Shown: one piece after another, positions 44,233 to 52,775 of the stretch
How positions within the stretch are numbered: the stretch's first letter is position 1
Layout: every line of letters starts with the position of its first letter
Assembly: GCA_964484265.1 (NCBI GenBank)
Contig: CAZAFH010000007.1
Span: forward strand, 1 to 64,000
Direction of reading: 5' to 3'
Length of the DNA stretch: 64,000 bases
Source of the DNA: SIAQ01 sp964484265
GTDB lineage: Bacteria; Planctomycetota; Planctomycetia; Gemmatales; Gemmataceae
The notes under the pieces: model-generated
Seen by the model: only the letters and a program-made list of their open reading frames with translations
Told to the model about the DNA's origin: nothing
Database searches by the model: none
Program-made: the position numbers and the translations under genes

Positions 44233-45831
44233 TTACTTTTGCTTCGGCGTCATGGCTTCCCAGAGTTTCTTTTGTTCATCCGTGGTCGGCGCTCGCCAGC
44301 GCTTTTCGCCTTGCGGGCGGTACCAGTCCGGGTCGCCGGCGTGTAGTCGGCAGAAGTCGGCAATCGGCGCATCGAGCTGATCGCGATTGAGACGCAGAAT
44401 CGGAATCAGCCAAAATAGGTACGGGTCATCAACGAGCATGCGCTGCCCGTTTTTGTCGAAGGTTCCGACGCGGTTGCCATTCTGGTCGAACGTGCCCATG
44501 TAGAACGGATGATACGTGCACGGATCGTTCGGCGGGATTCGCATCTGCAGCCAATTCAGCTGCGCGATGAGATGCGTGACGCGATAGATTTTCACGCTCT
44601 TGAACTTCCAATCCGGCTGATCGGGATGCGTCGGGTACATCGAAGCAATCGTCCGAGCGAACGAATGCAAGAGCCTATGCGCGGTATCCGTCGGCACCTT
44701 GACCTGCAACACCTCTTGAGGCAAGTCCGGATGCGTCGGAATGCGCAGGTGTTTCGTCGGGGATTTGCCTACGACGTCCGGCACGCCAGGGCGGAGCATT
44801 AGTCGATCAAAGTAATACGGATTCGTCTGCGGCTCCAGATCTTTGTTCACCACGACCAACGCTGGCGGCGCTTCGGGATAGCTCGTGGCCTCGGTCAGCG
44901 ACAAGAAACGCTGATACTCCAGCGACACCAGATGCTGCGATCGGCCTTGCTCGTCCACTTCGGGCAGCTTGTGCCAAATGCCGTACTCTTTCCCCTCGGG
45001 AGTGACAAAAATCACGCGAAACCAGACGTAGCTCGATGTACTTGGATCGGGCGCGAAGAAGTGATAGGCGTTGTTCAGGTAAACGAAATCGAGGTAAGGG
45101 CGAAAGAGACGAGTCCACGCTTGCTGCACGACCCAGGGCGCCGGAGCCGTCCCAAAACATGCGGTCAAGATCGCGATGAAATGCAGCGCAAACAGCGTGC
45201 TGAGAATCGATCGGCACACGCGCGTCGAGACCAGCGCCAATCCGCCTCCGTAGGCGCACGCGATGGCCAACACGCGCAGAAATAGGCGAATCGTGTCCCA
45301 TTCCTTTGGATATCGGCTCACGAAGAGGACGCTCAAACCGATCAGGCACACAACCGCGCCCATCAGAAAAACGGCGCTCTTTTCGACATCGCGAGCGCGT
45401 TCGGCATCTTCCGCGTCGCGAAAACAGCGCACGGCTGCGAAGAACGCGAGCGGCATCGCCGTCAGGCCCGCCAAAAATGTCGCGCCAGGCCGCCAGCCGG
45501 TCTGATTGTCCGACGAGAGCGTGTAACCAAAAAGAACGCCGAAGCCAACCAGAAGCCCCGCGAAGACAACGCCGAGCATGAGCCGCAATGGAACCGCCAG
45601 CCGAGGCCCAAACTCAGATGCAGCGGAGTTCCAGCGAATCCAGATGCCGATCGCCGTGAAGAACAGCCCAGCTGCCAGGACGATGACGCGATTATCGCTG
45701 ACGATCGGCTCGAACGATATTTTCCAAAGCCAGGACCAAATCGTCAAACCCAGGCCGCCAAGCAAGTACGGCCACGACTTTGACCAGACCCAATCCACCC
45801 TCGGCGGCAATTCGACCGACACTTCAGCCAT
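44233..45831 (-). CDS. Multi-TM protein with large C-terminal domain, HTTM partner
   Basis: The 532-residue product has about seven TM helices in residues 20-250 (for example WPYLLGGLGLTIWSWLW, VIVLAAGLFFTAIGIWI). A soluble C-terminal region follows that starts with YHFFAPDPSTSSYVWFRVIFVTPEGK, a motif common in HTTM-associated proteins, and includes VSLEYQRFLSL and YPTHPDQPDWKFKSVKIYRV. It lies 99 bp upstream of the HTTM gene on the same strand; the two probably act together. Enzymatic role unknown. An alternative start lies at 45891. Confidence 0.8.
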   Translation of the reverse strand: MAEVSVELPPRVDWVWSKSWPYLLGGLGLTIWSWLWKISFEPIVSDNRVIVLAAGLFFTAIGIWIRWNSAASEFGPRLAVPLRLMLGVVFAGLLVGFGVLFGYTLSSDNQTGWRPGATFLAGLTAMPLAFFAAVRCFRDAEDAERARDVEKSAVFLMGAVVCLIGLSVLFVSRYPKEWDTIRLFLRVLAIACAYGGGLALVSTRVCRSILSTLFALHFIAILTACFGTAPAPWVVQQAWTRLFRPYLDFVYLNNAYHFFAPDPSTSSYVWFRVIFVTPEGKEYGIWHKLPEVDEQGRSQHLVSLEYQRFLSLTEATSYPEAPPALVVVNKDLEPQTNPYYFDRLMLRPGVPDVVGKSPTKHLRIPTHPDLPQEVLQVKVPTDTAHRLLHSFARTIASMYPTHPDQPDWKFKSVKIYRVTHLIAQLNWLQMRIPPNDPCTYHPFYMGTFDQNGNRVGTFDKNGQRMLVDDPYLFWLIPILRLNRDQLDAPIADFCRLHAGDPDWYRPQGEKRWRAPTTDEQKKLWEAMTPKQK

Positions 45832-46261
45832 TGCTTTTTCCCATCGCATCAAAACCCGTTCTTCGAGCTGGCATCGAACCGGCTCGCACATAACGCAACG
45901 GATACTGTCAATATACCCGGTTTTTCACGATCGCGAGCAGTCCGTGACGGAGAATCGCCGAACTGCGCAAACGGTTGCATAACGTGAACGCTCGATTAGG
46001 CAAAACTTGCACAAGAATTGTGGTCCGCTGTACGGATGAGAAAATGGACAACAGCGAATTCTTTGCCTGGGCGTTGCGGCATTTTCTTGCAATATCGAAA
46101 GGAATAACTTGCGGAATTGCTAATCATCGCCCATCACTTTCAAGCTTCACAATTTATCCATCTTGCCGGAGCTTCTCAAAACAATATTTTTCTCTTCGTA
46201 GCAATGACGGTTAAATCGGGTGCAGCGTTGGAAAATAAATCGCAATCTATCCAAACTGCTG
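45832..46261. other. Intergenic AT-rich region upstream of the Cys-rich gene
   Basis: About 430 bp without coding character, clearly richer in A/T than the flanking genes. No repeat family member seen. It ends in the promoter described next. Confidence 0.5.
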
Positions 46262-46290
46262 TTGACTCTTTTTTTAACTATCTTTACTAT
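46262..46290 (+). promoter_or_regulatory. Sigma-70-like promoter of the Cys-rich surface gene
   Basis: TTGACT (46262-46267) and TACTAT (46285-46290) are spaced by 17 bases that include a T-tract. Transcription would start near 46297 and leave a leader of about 165 bases before the ATG at 46461. It is the best promoter match on this side of the window, fitting an abundant structural protein. Confidence 0.6.
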
Positions 46291-46460
46291 CTCTCACAGA
46301 CGTCTAAATCGTCGTGATTTGAATATTCACCCAGCAAGCGGTACTTCATCGGAAGAAGTAGTATGTTTCGGTCCAATTCGTTGCATTCACTCGACTTCCA
46401 GGTTGGCACTCGGTCTGTTTTCTCGTGGGTTGGCTCCATTTTTCACTCGGAGGATTTTTC

Positions 46461-47192
46461 ATGTATTCAGCAGTATTGATGCTGGCCTTGACGGCCGGCA
46501 CGGACGCGGTTGACTTCGGTAACCGCTGCGCACGAAACCATGGTTGCGGCACGGCTGTCGGCTGCACCACCGTCGTTGGCTGCACCACCGGAACTGGTTG
46601 CACCACCGTCGTCGGCTGCACCAGCGGCTGCACGACGCGACGTCTGTTCCACGGCCGCGGCCATGGCTGCACCACTGGCTGCACCAGCACCGTCGTCTGT
46701 TCGACCCCGGCTCCCGCTCCTGCTCCTGCCTGCACGACCTCTTGCACCAGCAGCTGCACGAAGAGCCACGGCCTGTTCCATCGTCTCCGCAATCGCTGCA
46801 GCACGAGCTGCACCAGCGTTTGCAGCACGCCTGCCGGCTGCGGCGGCTGTGCAGTGATCGTAACCCCGGCCACGCCGACGACGCCGAAGGCAATGCCGCC
46901 GGAAACCCCCGCCAAGAAGAAGGTCATGAGCTACGTCCCGGCCACGATTGTCGTCACCCTCCCGGCTGACGCCCGTCTGTCCGTCGACGGCGCCATCACC
47001 AACTCGACTTCTGAACGCCGCGTGTTCGTCACGCCGAACCTCGAAAACGGCGCTACCTACACCTACACGATGCGTGCGGAAATCGTTCGCGACGGCCAAA
47101 CCGTCACCCAATCGCAAGAAGTTCGCGTCGTCGGCGGCCAAACCGCCAACGTCTCGTTCCAGTTCCCGGCCCAGGGCGTCGCGAGCCGTTAG
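46461..47192 (+). CDS. Cys-rich TIGR03000-type surface protein
   Basis: GGAGG lies 7 bases before ATG 46461. After a short hydrophobic leader (YSAVLMLALTAGTDA), residues 23-130 hold 18 cysteines, mostly as G-C-T-T and S-C-T-S units spaced 3-6 residues apart (VGCTTVVGCTTGTGCTTVV), interrupted by two basic LFH-R segments. A Pro/Ala/Thr linker leads to a TIGR03000 domain (residues about 160-238: ATIVVTLPADARLSVDG, RRVFVTPNLENG, EVRVVGG), known so far only in planctomycetes. The Cys-rich half suggests cross-linked cell-wall or appendage material. A strong promoter and a perfect terminator suggest a highly expressed single gene. Confidence 0.9.
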   Translation: MYSAVLMLALTAGTDAVDFGNRCARNHGCGTAVGCTTVVGCTTGTGCTTVVGCTSGCTTRRLFHGRGHGCTTGCTSTVVCSTPAPAPAPACTTSCTSSCTKSHGLFHRLRNRCSTSCTSVCSTPAGCGGCAVIVTPATPTTPKAMPPETPAKKKVMSYVPATIVVTLPADARLSVDGAITNSTSERRVFVTPNLENGATYTYTMRAEIVRDGQTVTQSQEVRVVGGQTANVSFQFPAQGVASR

Positions 47193-47289
47193 TTCCGGAA
47201 CGCTGGCGAGCTTGTATCGACGCCTGGAAGTAACGCTCGGCTAGCCAAATAGTCCTTTCAATATCCGGATGCAGAGTTTAGAATTCAAA

Positions 47290-47327
47290 GGGAGAACCTT
47301 TCGGCGGGGTTCTCCTTTTTTATTTTT
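47290..47327 (+). terminator. Rho-independent terminator of the Cys-rich gene
   Basis: GGGAGAACC (47290-47298) pairs with GGTTCTCC(T) (47308-47316) around a 9-base loop, followed by TTTTTTATTTTT. It is a textbook intrinsic terminator 98 bases after the stop codon. Confidence 0.92.
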
Positions 47328-47645
47328 CCCGAACACAGATCACGGATGAACCACCGATAACATCACATGCACATGCGCGAGGATTTCTAGGTAATCAAAA
47401 AGTAAGGCTGCCGGCGATAGACCGTTGGAATCACTTTTTCTTGGACACGGTGTCTCTTTGCCTATTTCCGACTGTATTAATCTGTGTCATTGGTGTTATC
47501 CGTGGTTGGTCTTTCTGTGGTCGCGACTCCGTCATCCGTGGTTGGATTCCCCTCTTTTCGATTGATTTTTCGCGCAAGTTCCCTGATTCCGGGCGTCTCC
47601 TTGACGAATACAATCCAGTAAACGGGTTCACTCGGGAGCACTGCC
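47328..47645. repeat. Degenerate CACAGAT/ATCTGTG intergenic repeat region
   Basis: ACACAGATCACGGATGAACCACCGATAACA near 47335 has a degenerate inverted partner near 47480-47520 (ATCTGTGTCATTGGTGTTATCCGTGG), and CATCCGTGGTTGG occurs again near 47532. These are remnants of intergenic repeats; no gene seen. Confidence 0.55.
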
Positions 47646-48428
47646 ATGTCGCACGAAACATTTGTTCAACCGAAATTGTCCGACCTTTTCGCCAGCTATC
47701 TACAGCGTCAGGCGGACACGCAGGCAGCCGGTATTTCGACGATCGACGGCGAAGTGACCCCGTACGAAGTCGGCCTGGTTCAGCCGCTGGATCCGAAGCT
47801 GGCATGGGACGAATCCCTGGCCGTGCTGCCGTTGATCGCGTCGGCGCCGTCAGGCCGAGTGAAAGCGCCGCCGCATTGGGCCCATCTGGTCGCGCATCAT
47901 GAGTCGATTGTCGCCATCGCGTTCTGCGCCGGAAACTTTCCGCAGCTGATGCGCAACTTCCAGCAGATTTTGACGAAGCCAAATTTGGCAGAAATGAGGC
48001 CCGCTCCCGGTCGTCCGACGACTGCCACGGACCTTTCCGCCTGGCAGGACGAAGTCGCCAAGAAGAAGAGCTTTCCCGAAATGTTGCTGGTCGTCGGCGC
48101 GTTGCGGCTTGCGAAGCATTTCGATGCAGCCGAGATCTTCCTTCGAACGCACGATGCCGCCGTGCCAAGCGAATGGCGTGCGGCCTGGGATAACGAAAAA
48201 GCCGCATTGGCCTGGCATCGCGGCCGACACGAGGAAGCGCGAAAGCTGTGGGACGCGCAGGCGCCGAGCGTGCCCGTGTTGTTCAATCGCGGAATGGCGG
48301 CGTTGTTCGCGGGCGATCATGCCGGCGCCAAGCAAAGCCTGACCGCCGCCGTCGCCAAACTACCCGCGAATAGCGCCTGGCACCACCTCGGCCGCCTCTA
48401 CCTGACGCTCGCGGAACTGAAACGCTAG
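47646..48428 (+). CDS. TPR-like cytoplasmic protein, unknown
   Basis: GGGAG lies 7 bases before the ATG. The 260-residue product has a poorly conserved N-terminal half with PHWAHLVAHHESIVAIAFCAGNFPQLMRNFQ and a helical second half with TPR character (MLLVVGALRLAKHFDAAEIFL, WHRGRHEEARKLWDAQ, AALFAGDHAGAKQSLTAAVAKLP). No signal peptide. No named family recognised; likely a protein-interaction module. A long inverted repeat follows it. Confidence 0.82.
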   Translation: MSHETFVQPKLSDLFASYLQRQADTQAAGISTIDGEVTPYEVGLVQPLDPKLAWDESLAVLPLIASAPSGRVKAPPHWAHLVAHHESIVAIAFCAGNFPQLMRNFQQILTKPNLAEMRPAPGRPTTATDLSAWQDEVAKKKSFPEMLLVVGALRLAKHFDAAEIFLRTHDAAVPSEWRAAWDNEKAALAWHRGRHEEARKLWDAQAPSVPVLFNRGMAALFAGDHAGAKQSLTAAVAKLPANSAWHHLGRLYLTLAELKR

Positions 48429-48444
48429 ACGAAGCGCCAATTTG

Positions 48445-48520
48445 GCGAGCCAGGCCGCGTAAGCGACAGGTTGAATGCACGAATGCACACTCAGCCTGCC
48501 GCTTACGCGGCTTGGCTCGC
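48445..48520. repeat. 30-bp inverted repeat, diverged copy of the one after selA
   Basis: Arms 48445-48474 and 48491-48520 pair with three mismatches (GCGAGCC-GGCCGCGTAAGCG). The sequence family is the same as at 16378-16455. The following 48521-48767 holds degenerate TCTCTGTGGTG-type repeats and no gene. Confidence 0.9.
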
Positions 48521-48767
48521 GTTCTGTCCCTCCCTTCAACAGCACCGGCGGATTAACCCGCATTTCTCACCATATAGGACAATGAAATCACGAAGCAATA
48601 CGAACAAATTGGAAAGATCCAACTAACGACATTGAACCTCTGAATAAGAATAAGATAGCGTGCTTTTCATCAATTTCCCGTTTTTGCCTGTGGATTTCTC
48701 TCTCTGTGCTCTCGATGATCTCTGTGGTGAAAAATCCAGGTTGAAGTAAGACAGGGCAGTTCAAGAC

Positions 48768-50357
48768 ATGGCCGGTAAAGCGCTGAACGCACTTATCGAC
48801 GAAATTCACCGCCAGGAGGCGATTCTCCGTGCTGGGGGCGGGTCGCAAGCGATCCATCGCCAGCACGAAAAAGGCCGGCTCACGGCACGCGAACGCATCG
48901 CTAAACTGTGCGACGATTTCTTCGAACTCGGGCTATGGGCGGCGTGGGAGATGTATGCCGAGTGGGGCGGCGCGCCGTCCGCAGGCGTCGTCACCGGTGT
49001 AGGCTCGATCGCCGGGCGACAGGCGATGGTCATCGCCAATGACGCAACCGTCAAAGCGGGCGCGTTCTTCCCGATGACGGCAAAGAAGGTCTTGCGTGCC
49101 CAGCGCATCGCCATGGACAATCACTTGCCGTTGGTCTACCTCGTCGATTCCGCGGGCGTGTTCTTGCCGTTGCAGGACGAGGTGTTTCCGGACGAGGACG
49201 ACTTTGGCCGCATCTTTCGCAATAACGCCGTCATCTCCGCCAGTGGTATTCCCCAGTACGCCGCGATCCTGGGCAATTGCGTCGCGGGCGGCGGTTACCT
49301 GCCGGTGTTGTGCGACAAGCTTCTGATGACGGAAGGCAGCGGCCTATACTTGGCCGGCCCGGCGCTGGTCAAGGCAGCCATCGGGCAGGTCATCGAGCAC
49401 GAAGATCTCGGCGGCGCCGGCATGCATGCTCAGATCTCCGGGACGATCGACTTTCGCGAGAAAGACGACGCCGCCTGCCTCGATCGCTTGCGCCGCCTGT
49501 TCGCGATGCTGCCCGATCAAACGCCAACCGTCGATTTCGAGGCAAATCCGGGCAAGCCCGCGAAGACTATCACAAAAATCGCGACCGGCGATCCGCATGC
49601 CGAATTCGACGTGCGCGATCTGTTGCCCCACATTCTCGATGATGGTCCCTTCGACGAATACAAGGCTGAGTTCGGTCCGACGCTCGTCTGCGGCTACGGC
49701 AGGCTTGGCGGCGTAGCGGTGGGCGTCGTCGCGAATCAGAAGAAGCGCAGCAAGACGGCGAAAGGCGAAGTCCAGGTAGGCGGCGTGATCTATGTTGACG
49801 CCGCCGACAAGGCCGCTCGCTTCATCATGGATTGCAACCAGTCGCGCTTGCCGTTGATTTTTTTGCAAGACGTCAACGGATTCATGGTAGGCCGCGAGTC
49901 GGAACAGGCGGGCATCATCCGCTCCGGCGCGAAACTCGTCAACGTCATCTCGAACAGCGTCGTACCCAAACTCACCGTCATCCTCGGCGGTTCTTATGGC
50001 GCGGGTAACTATGCTCTATGCGGCAAGGCGTTCGATCCGCGTTTCATCTTCGCCTGGCCGACCGCGCGCTACGCCGTCATGGGCGGCGGGCAGGCGGCGA
50101 GCACGCTGCTCGACATCACCATCAACGCGCTGCGGCGAGCCGGGCATGAACCTGATGCCAAGGAGATGGAGGATTTGCGCAAAAAGGTCGAAGCGAGCTA
50201 CGAAGAAACGACCGACATCCGCTACGCCGCCGCCCGGCTCTGGGTCGATGCGATCCTCGAACCCTCCCAGACCAGGGCCGCGCTGCTGACTGCGCTCTCC
50301 GTCGCGCTTCGGCACGACGACGGCCGAGCGTTCAAGACGGGCGTTCTCCAGGTCTGA
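48768..50357 (+). CDS. Acyl-CoA carboxylase beta subunit, carboxyltransferase
   Basis: The 529-residue protein is the carboxyltransferase (beta) subunit of a biotin-dependent acyl-CoA carboxylase, closest in layout to methylcrotonyl- or propionyl-CoA carboxylases. Visible: LTARERIAKLCDDFFELG near residue 40, VVTGVGSIAGRQAMVIANDATVKAGAFFP near 75-105, YLVDSAGVFLPLQ near 123, the oxyanion-forming GGSYGAGNYALCG near 408 and ARYAVMGGGQAA. No alpha (biotin carboxylase) subunit is adjacent, so the partner lies elsewhere. The pathway would be Leu or odd-chain/branched acyl-CoA breakdown. Confidence 0.92.
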   Translation: MAGKALNALIDEIHRQEAILRAGGGSQAIHRQHEKGRLTARERIAKLCDDFFELGLWAAWEMYAEWGGAPSAGVVTGVGSIAGRQAMVIANDATVKAGAFFPMTAKKVLRAQRIAMDNHLPLVYLVDSAGVFLPLQDEVFPDEDDFGRIFRNNAVISASGIPQYAAILGNCVAGGGYLPVLCDKLLMTEGSGLYLAGPALVKAAIGQVIEHEDLGGAGMHAQISGTIDFREKDDAACLDRLRRLFAMLPDQTPTVDFEANPGKPAKTITKIATGDPHAEFDVRDLLPHILDDGPFDEYKAEFGPTLVCGYGRLGGVAVGVVANQKKRSKTAKGEVQVGGVIYVDAADKAARFIMDCNQSRLPLIFLQDVNGFMVGRESEQAGIIRSGAKLVNVISNSVVPKLTVILGGSYGAGNYALCGKAFDPRFIFAWPTARYAVMGGGQAASTLLDITINALRRAGHEPDAKEMEDLRKKVEASYEETTDIRYAAARLWVDAILEPSQTRAALLTALSVALRHDDGRAFKTGVLQV

Positions 50358-50392
50358 AAAAAATCGCAAGGCAGGCGCGAACCTTTTTCAAA

Positions 50393-50475
50393 AGTCCGTG
50401 GTCATTAGTCCGTAGTCATTGGCAGAAAACGTGGTTTGCATTTTGCCAAGGACAACGGACTAATGACCACGGACT
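50393..50475. repeat. 20-bp perfect inverted repeat before the tRNA
   Basis: AGTCCGTGGTCATTAGTCCG (50393-50412) pairs with 50456-50475; the loop contains a partial extra copy (GTCCGTAGTCATTGG). It lies 7 bases upstream of the tRNA-like gene. Confidence 0.92.
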
Positions 50476-50482
50476 ATTCGAT

Positions 50483-50559
50483 TGCGGAGTGGACTGGAGT
50501 TTGGTTCCCAGCTCGGTCTCATAAGCCGTACGACGCCGGTTCGAATCCGGCCTCCGCAA
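50483..50559 (+). tRNA. tRNA-Met(CAT)-like gene with unusual D-arm
   Basis: The acceptor stem TGCGGAG/CTCCGCA is perfect with discriminator A at 50559. The T-arm GCCGG-TTCGAAT-CCGGC is perfect. The anticodon loop CTCATAA gives CAT at 50520-50522 with stem pairs C-G, G-C, G-C, T-G and an unpaired outer T-T. The D region (GACTGGAGTTTGGTTCCCAGC) is about three bases longer than normal and pairs as CTGG/CCAG instead of at standard positions. CCA is not encoded. It may be an initiator or elongator Met tRNA variant, an Ile2 (CAT) tRNA, or a decaying tRNA copy. Confidence 0.65.
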
Positions 50560-50597
50560 CTTTTGTATACCTTCGACGGGTGACATTGACGCTATTT

Positions 50598-50680
50598 CGA
50601 GCCGCGACCGTGAGGGAGCGGCCGACAAAATCTGTTCCGGCAAGGTATCCGGCTGGCCGCTCCCTCACGGTCGCGGCTCG
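50598..50680. repeat. 26-bp perfect inverted repeat downstream of the tRNA
   Basis: Arms 50598-50623 and 50655-50680 (CGAGCCGCGACCGTGAGGGA...) are exact complements with a 31-base loop. GAGGGAGCGG units of this kind look like a common planctomycete intergenic repeat (recollection only). Confidence 0.95.
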
Positions 50681-50788
50681 GAAATGTTTCGGCCCGTCGG
50701 CAGATACGACAATCTCCACCGCGTGTAGTATACATTCGGGTGGGTACGGAATTCGGCAAAAATGAAGCCGTACAAACAAGTTTAAGCC

Positions 50789-50817
50789 TTGTCCTCGTCT
50801 GGCCGATAGGTTATAAT
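50789..50817 (+). promoter_or_regulatory. Orphan sigma-70 promoter
   Basis: TTGTCC (50789-50794) and a perfect TATAAT (50812-50817) are separated by 17 bases. No CDS of usual length follows on this strand before the terminator at 50914. Confidence 0.6.
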
Positions 50818-50823
50818 AGGATT

Positions 50824-50944
50824 GGAATTGGGATTAACTTCCTGACGAAATATGAGGTGAAACATGAATGCTGCAAAAGACTACTAATGAATTTCGACTT
50901 CATTGTTGCATCTAAAAAGGCTCCCACTGCGGAGCCTTTTTTCG
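50824..50944 (+). ncRNA. Candidate small RNA with a 7-residue leader ORF
   Basis: The segment from the predicted start near 50824 to the end of the terminator is about 120 bases. It contains a strong Shine-Dalgarno GAGGTGA and an ATG at 50864 that opens a 7-residue frame MNAAKDY ending in TAA at 50887, 27 bases before the terminator hairpin. This could be a regulatory RNA, a leader peptide or an SD-decoy. The terminator could instead serve the minus-strand gene that ends at 50959, leaving only the promoter and SD as evidence. Confidence 0.4.
50914..50941. terminator. Bidirectional intrinsic terminator
   Basis: AAAAAGGCTCC (50914-50924) pairs with GGAGCCTTTTT (50931-50941) around CACTGC. Both strands end in a T-run, so it can stop the plus-strand small RNA and the minus-strand gene ending at 50959. 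Confidence 0.92.
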
Positions 50945-50958
50945 TTGAGTGACGCCAA

Positions 50959-52542
50959 TCAGGAACCCGGCGGCCTAGTGGGCGGCTTTACGTGAGTCGC
51001 GAACTCGGGGGTTTGCCGAACGGAATCGAAGTAGTCGGCCGAGCGCGCCTTATCTATCAGGTCTTTATCGGCGCCGATGGCTTTGCCCAGCAAATCTTTC
51101 ATGCGCTCCAGGTCGAAACTGCGCTGAGTGGTCGTCCGAGTTGCTGGCAGGCATCGCAACGCATAGAAACACGCGAGCTTGTATTGGTTCTCGGCCAATT
51201 CCTTGGGCTCTGTTACGCCGAGCCGTTCCATCTCGACCAGTTTGTTTTCGAGGATGCGGATGGCCTCGTCGATAATCAATCCGATGAATCGCGGCTCGAG
51301 CCGTACCGACTTGAAGTCCGAGTCGGTGGCCGCCTCCACGGCATTCGCGGGCTGAAGTTTGATCGACTCGGAAAGCTCGCGATACATCTGCTCGAGGTCG
51401 TCCGCCTTGGCGCCTGGGGTTGCCGTTGGCAGAAGGCGTCTTCGGCAAAAGTAACAGGCGATGTTGTAGCGAATATCGCCTTCGTCAACATCGTTCCGCG
51501 TTCCACGGCTCGCCATGGCGGCCAGCGTCTCCTTCAGAACGCGGATGGCATCGTCATACCGATGTTTTTTGGCGTAGAGCGTGCCGAGCACCATGGCAGA
51601 ACGGCGGTCGTCCAAGAATCCCTGACGTGCATTGATCAGATCCGTAGCGGCCTTGTCCAGGTACTGGTCCGTCGGCAGTTTCAGCATGTGGTAGGCGATG
51701 GCGATATAGGAATTGAGGTCGGCCTTCTTGTCGGCAGAATCGGCCACCCGTTTCGCTTCGTCGGCGGCCGTCTCGCCCCAGATCTCGCGATCCACCCGAC
51801 GAAACTCCGGCGAGAGCTTGAGACGCGTAAGCACATACGAATACAAAAAGCCCATTGCCGCGAAGAATACCATGAGTGCGACGGCGAACGAGCGATTGAC
51901 CGGCCAATGCAGATCCTGCTCGAACCGTTCCGCCATCGATTCGAGATACGTTGGGAAATTCCGCATCTCGACCAGGCCCAGCCCGACGACGATCTTGGTC
52001 AGCCAATCAGAAATCTGCTCGAGGCTGTTGTTGACGTCATGCCCCGAGTGAGGTTGTGGCGGATTTGGTGTAGCTGGAGGGGGCGTTGGCGTCCCGCCAG
52101 TCGCGGCGGGCGGCGGAGTCGCATGAGTCGCATTGGGATTCGTCGTCCGCGGAATGCCGAACAGAAAACCGACCACTCCGCCCGCCGCCAGACAGGCGAG
52201 CGCACCCAGCATCGGCGTGGCGATGTCTCGCCAGGTGCATTGGCCCCAGTGCGGGATCAACAGGACGGCCAGGCCAGCGAGAATGACCGCGAAGATCAGA
52301 TTCAGATTCGTCGCCATGCGACCAATCCAATTCCAAACCTCGCAAACGAAGGTCCACAATCTCACCGAGACTCGGCCAAGCCAGTTCCACAAAGCCCTGG
52401 CTGCGTCGCCGAGCCAGGTCCAAACGTCGCAGATGAATCGCCAGAGAACCGTTCGCGTCGAGGCTTCGATCCACAGAAGGACGGAGGTGTAGAGCAAGAT
52501 CGTGAGGATGAAAACAACCGCGCACCAAAATAGAATTTCCAT
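50959..52542 (-). CDS. Multi-TM protein with TPR-like C-terminal region
   Basis: The 527-residue product has a TM helix at residues 4-24, amphipathic Trp-rich repeats (WTWLGDAARALWNWLGRVSVRLW), two more TM helices (residues 85-130) and the motif GVVGFLFGIPRTTN. A Pro-rich linker leads to NNSLEQISDWLTKIVVGLGLVEM and a further TM near 225-245. The C-terminal 270 residues are helical with TPR-like spacing (YIAIAYHMLKLP, MVLGTLYAKKHRYDDAIRVLKETL, IRYNIACYFCRR). The FGIPR...LEQISDWLTK pair is widespread in uncharacterised bacterial membrane proteins. Function unknown. An equally long ORF on the opposite strand is a shadow. Confidence 0.85.
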   Translation of the reverse strand: MEILFWCAVVFILTILLYTSVLLWIEASTRTVLWRFICDVWTWLGDAARALWNWLGRVSVRLWTFVCEVWNWIGRMATNLNLIFAVILAGLAVLLIPHWGQCTWRDIATPMLGALACLAAGGVVGFLFGIPRTTNPNATHATPPPAATGGTPTPPPATPNPPQPHSGHDVNNSLEQISDWLTKIVVGLGLVEMRNFPTYLESMAERFEQDLHWPVNRSFAVALMVFFAAMGFLYSYVLTRLKLSPEFRRVDREIWGETAADEAKRVADSADKKADLNSYIAIAYHMLKLPTDQYLDKAATDLINARQGFLDDRRSAMVLGTLYAKKHRYDDAIRVLKETLAAMASRGTRNDVDEGDIRYNIACYFCRRRLLPTATPGAKADDLEQMYRELSESIKLQPANAVEAATDSDFKSVRLEPRFIGLIIDEAIRILENKLVEMERLGVTEPKELAENQYKLACFYALRCLPATRTTTQRSFDLERMKDLLGKAIGADKDLIDKARSADYFDSVRQTPEFATHVKPPTRPPGS

Positions 52543-52775
52543 CGGGCGGGTCCTCTAAATTCTCGGAACGAACGAAGTTTGCTGGGATGAAGAGGCTGCA
52601 ATGCGCTTTTAATGATGTTAATCTGGGCAATTTGAGAAATCAAGCGAGAAAACCCTCGAAATTGCATTCCGTAGCCAAATCTTGCACAACCACATGGCAA
52701 TCGCTTGCGAAGAGTGCCATAATGACGATACGGCCGTGCTTGCCAGTTCGCTGAATATTCGGGAGAGAAATAGCC

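Noticed and set aside
47431..48207. 258-codon minus-strand ORF
   Set aside because: Arg/Ser-rich, opposite to a better supported plus-strand gene with a Shine-Dalgarno.
50992..52533. 513-codon ORF on the plus strand
   Set aside because: Antisense to a protein with clear TM helices and TPR-like helices; its own translation is Arg-rich without motifs.
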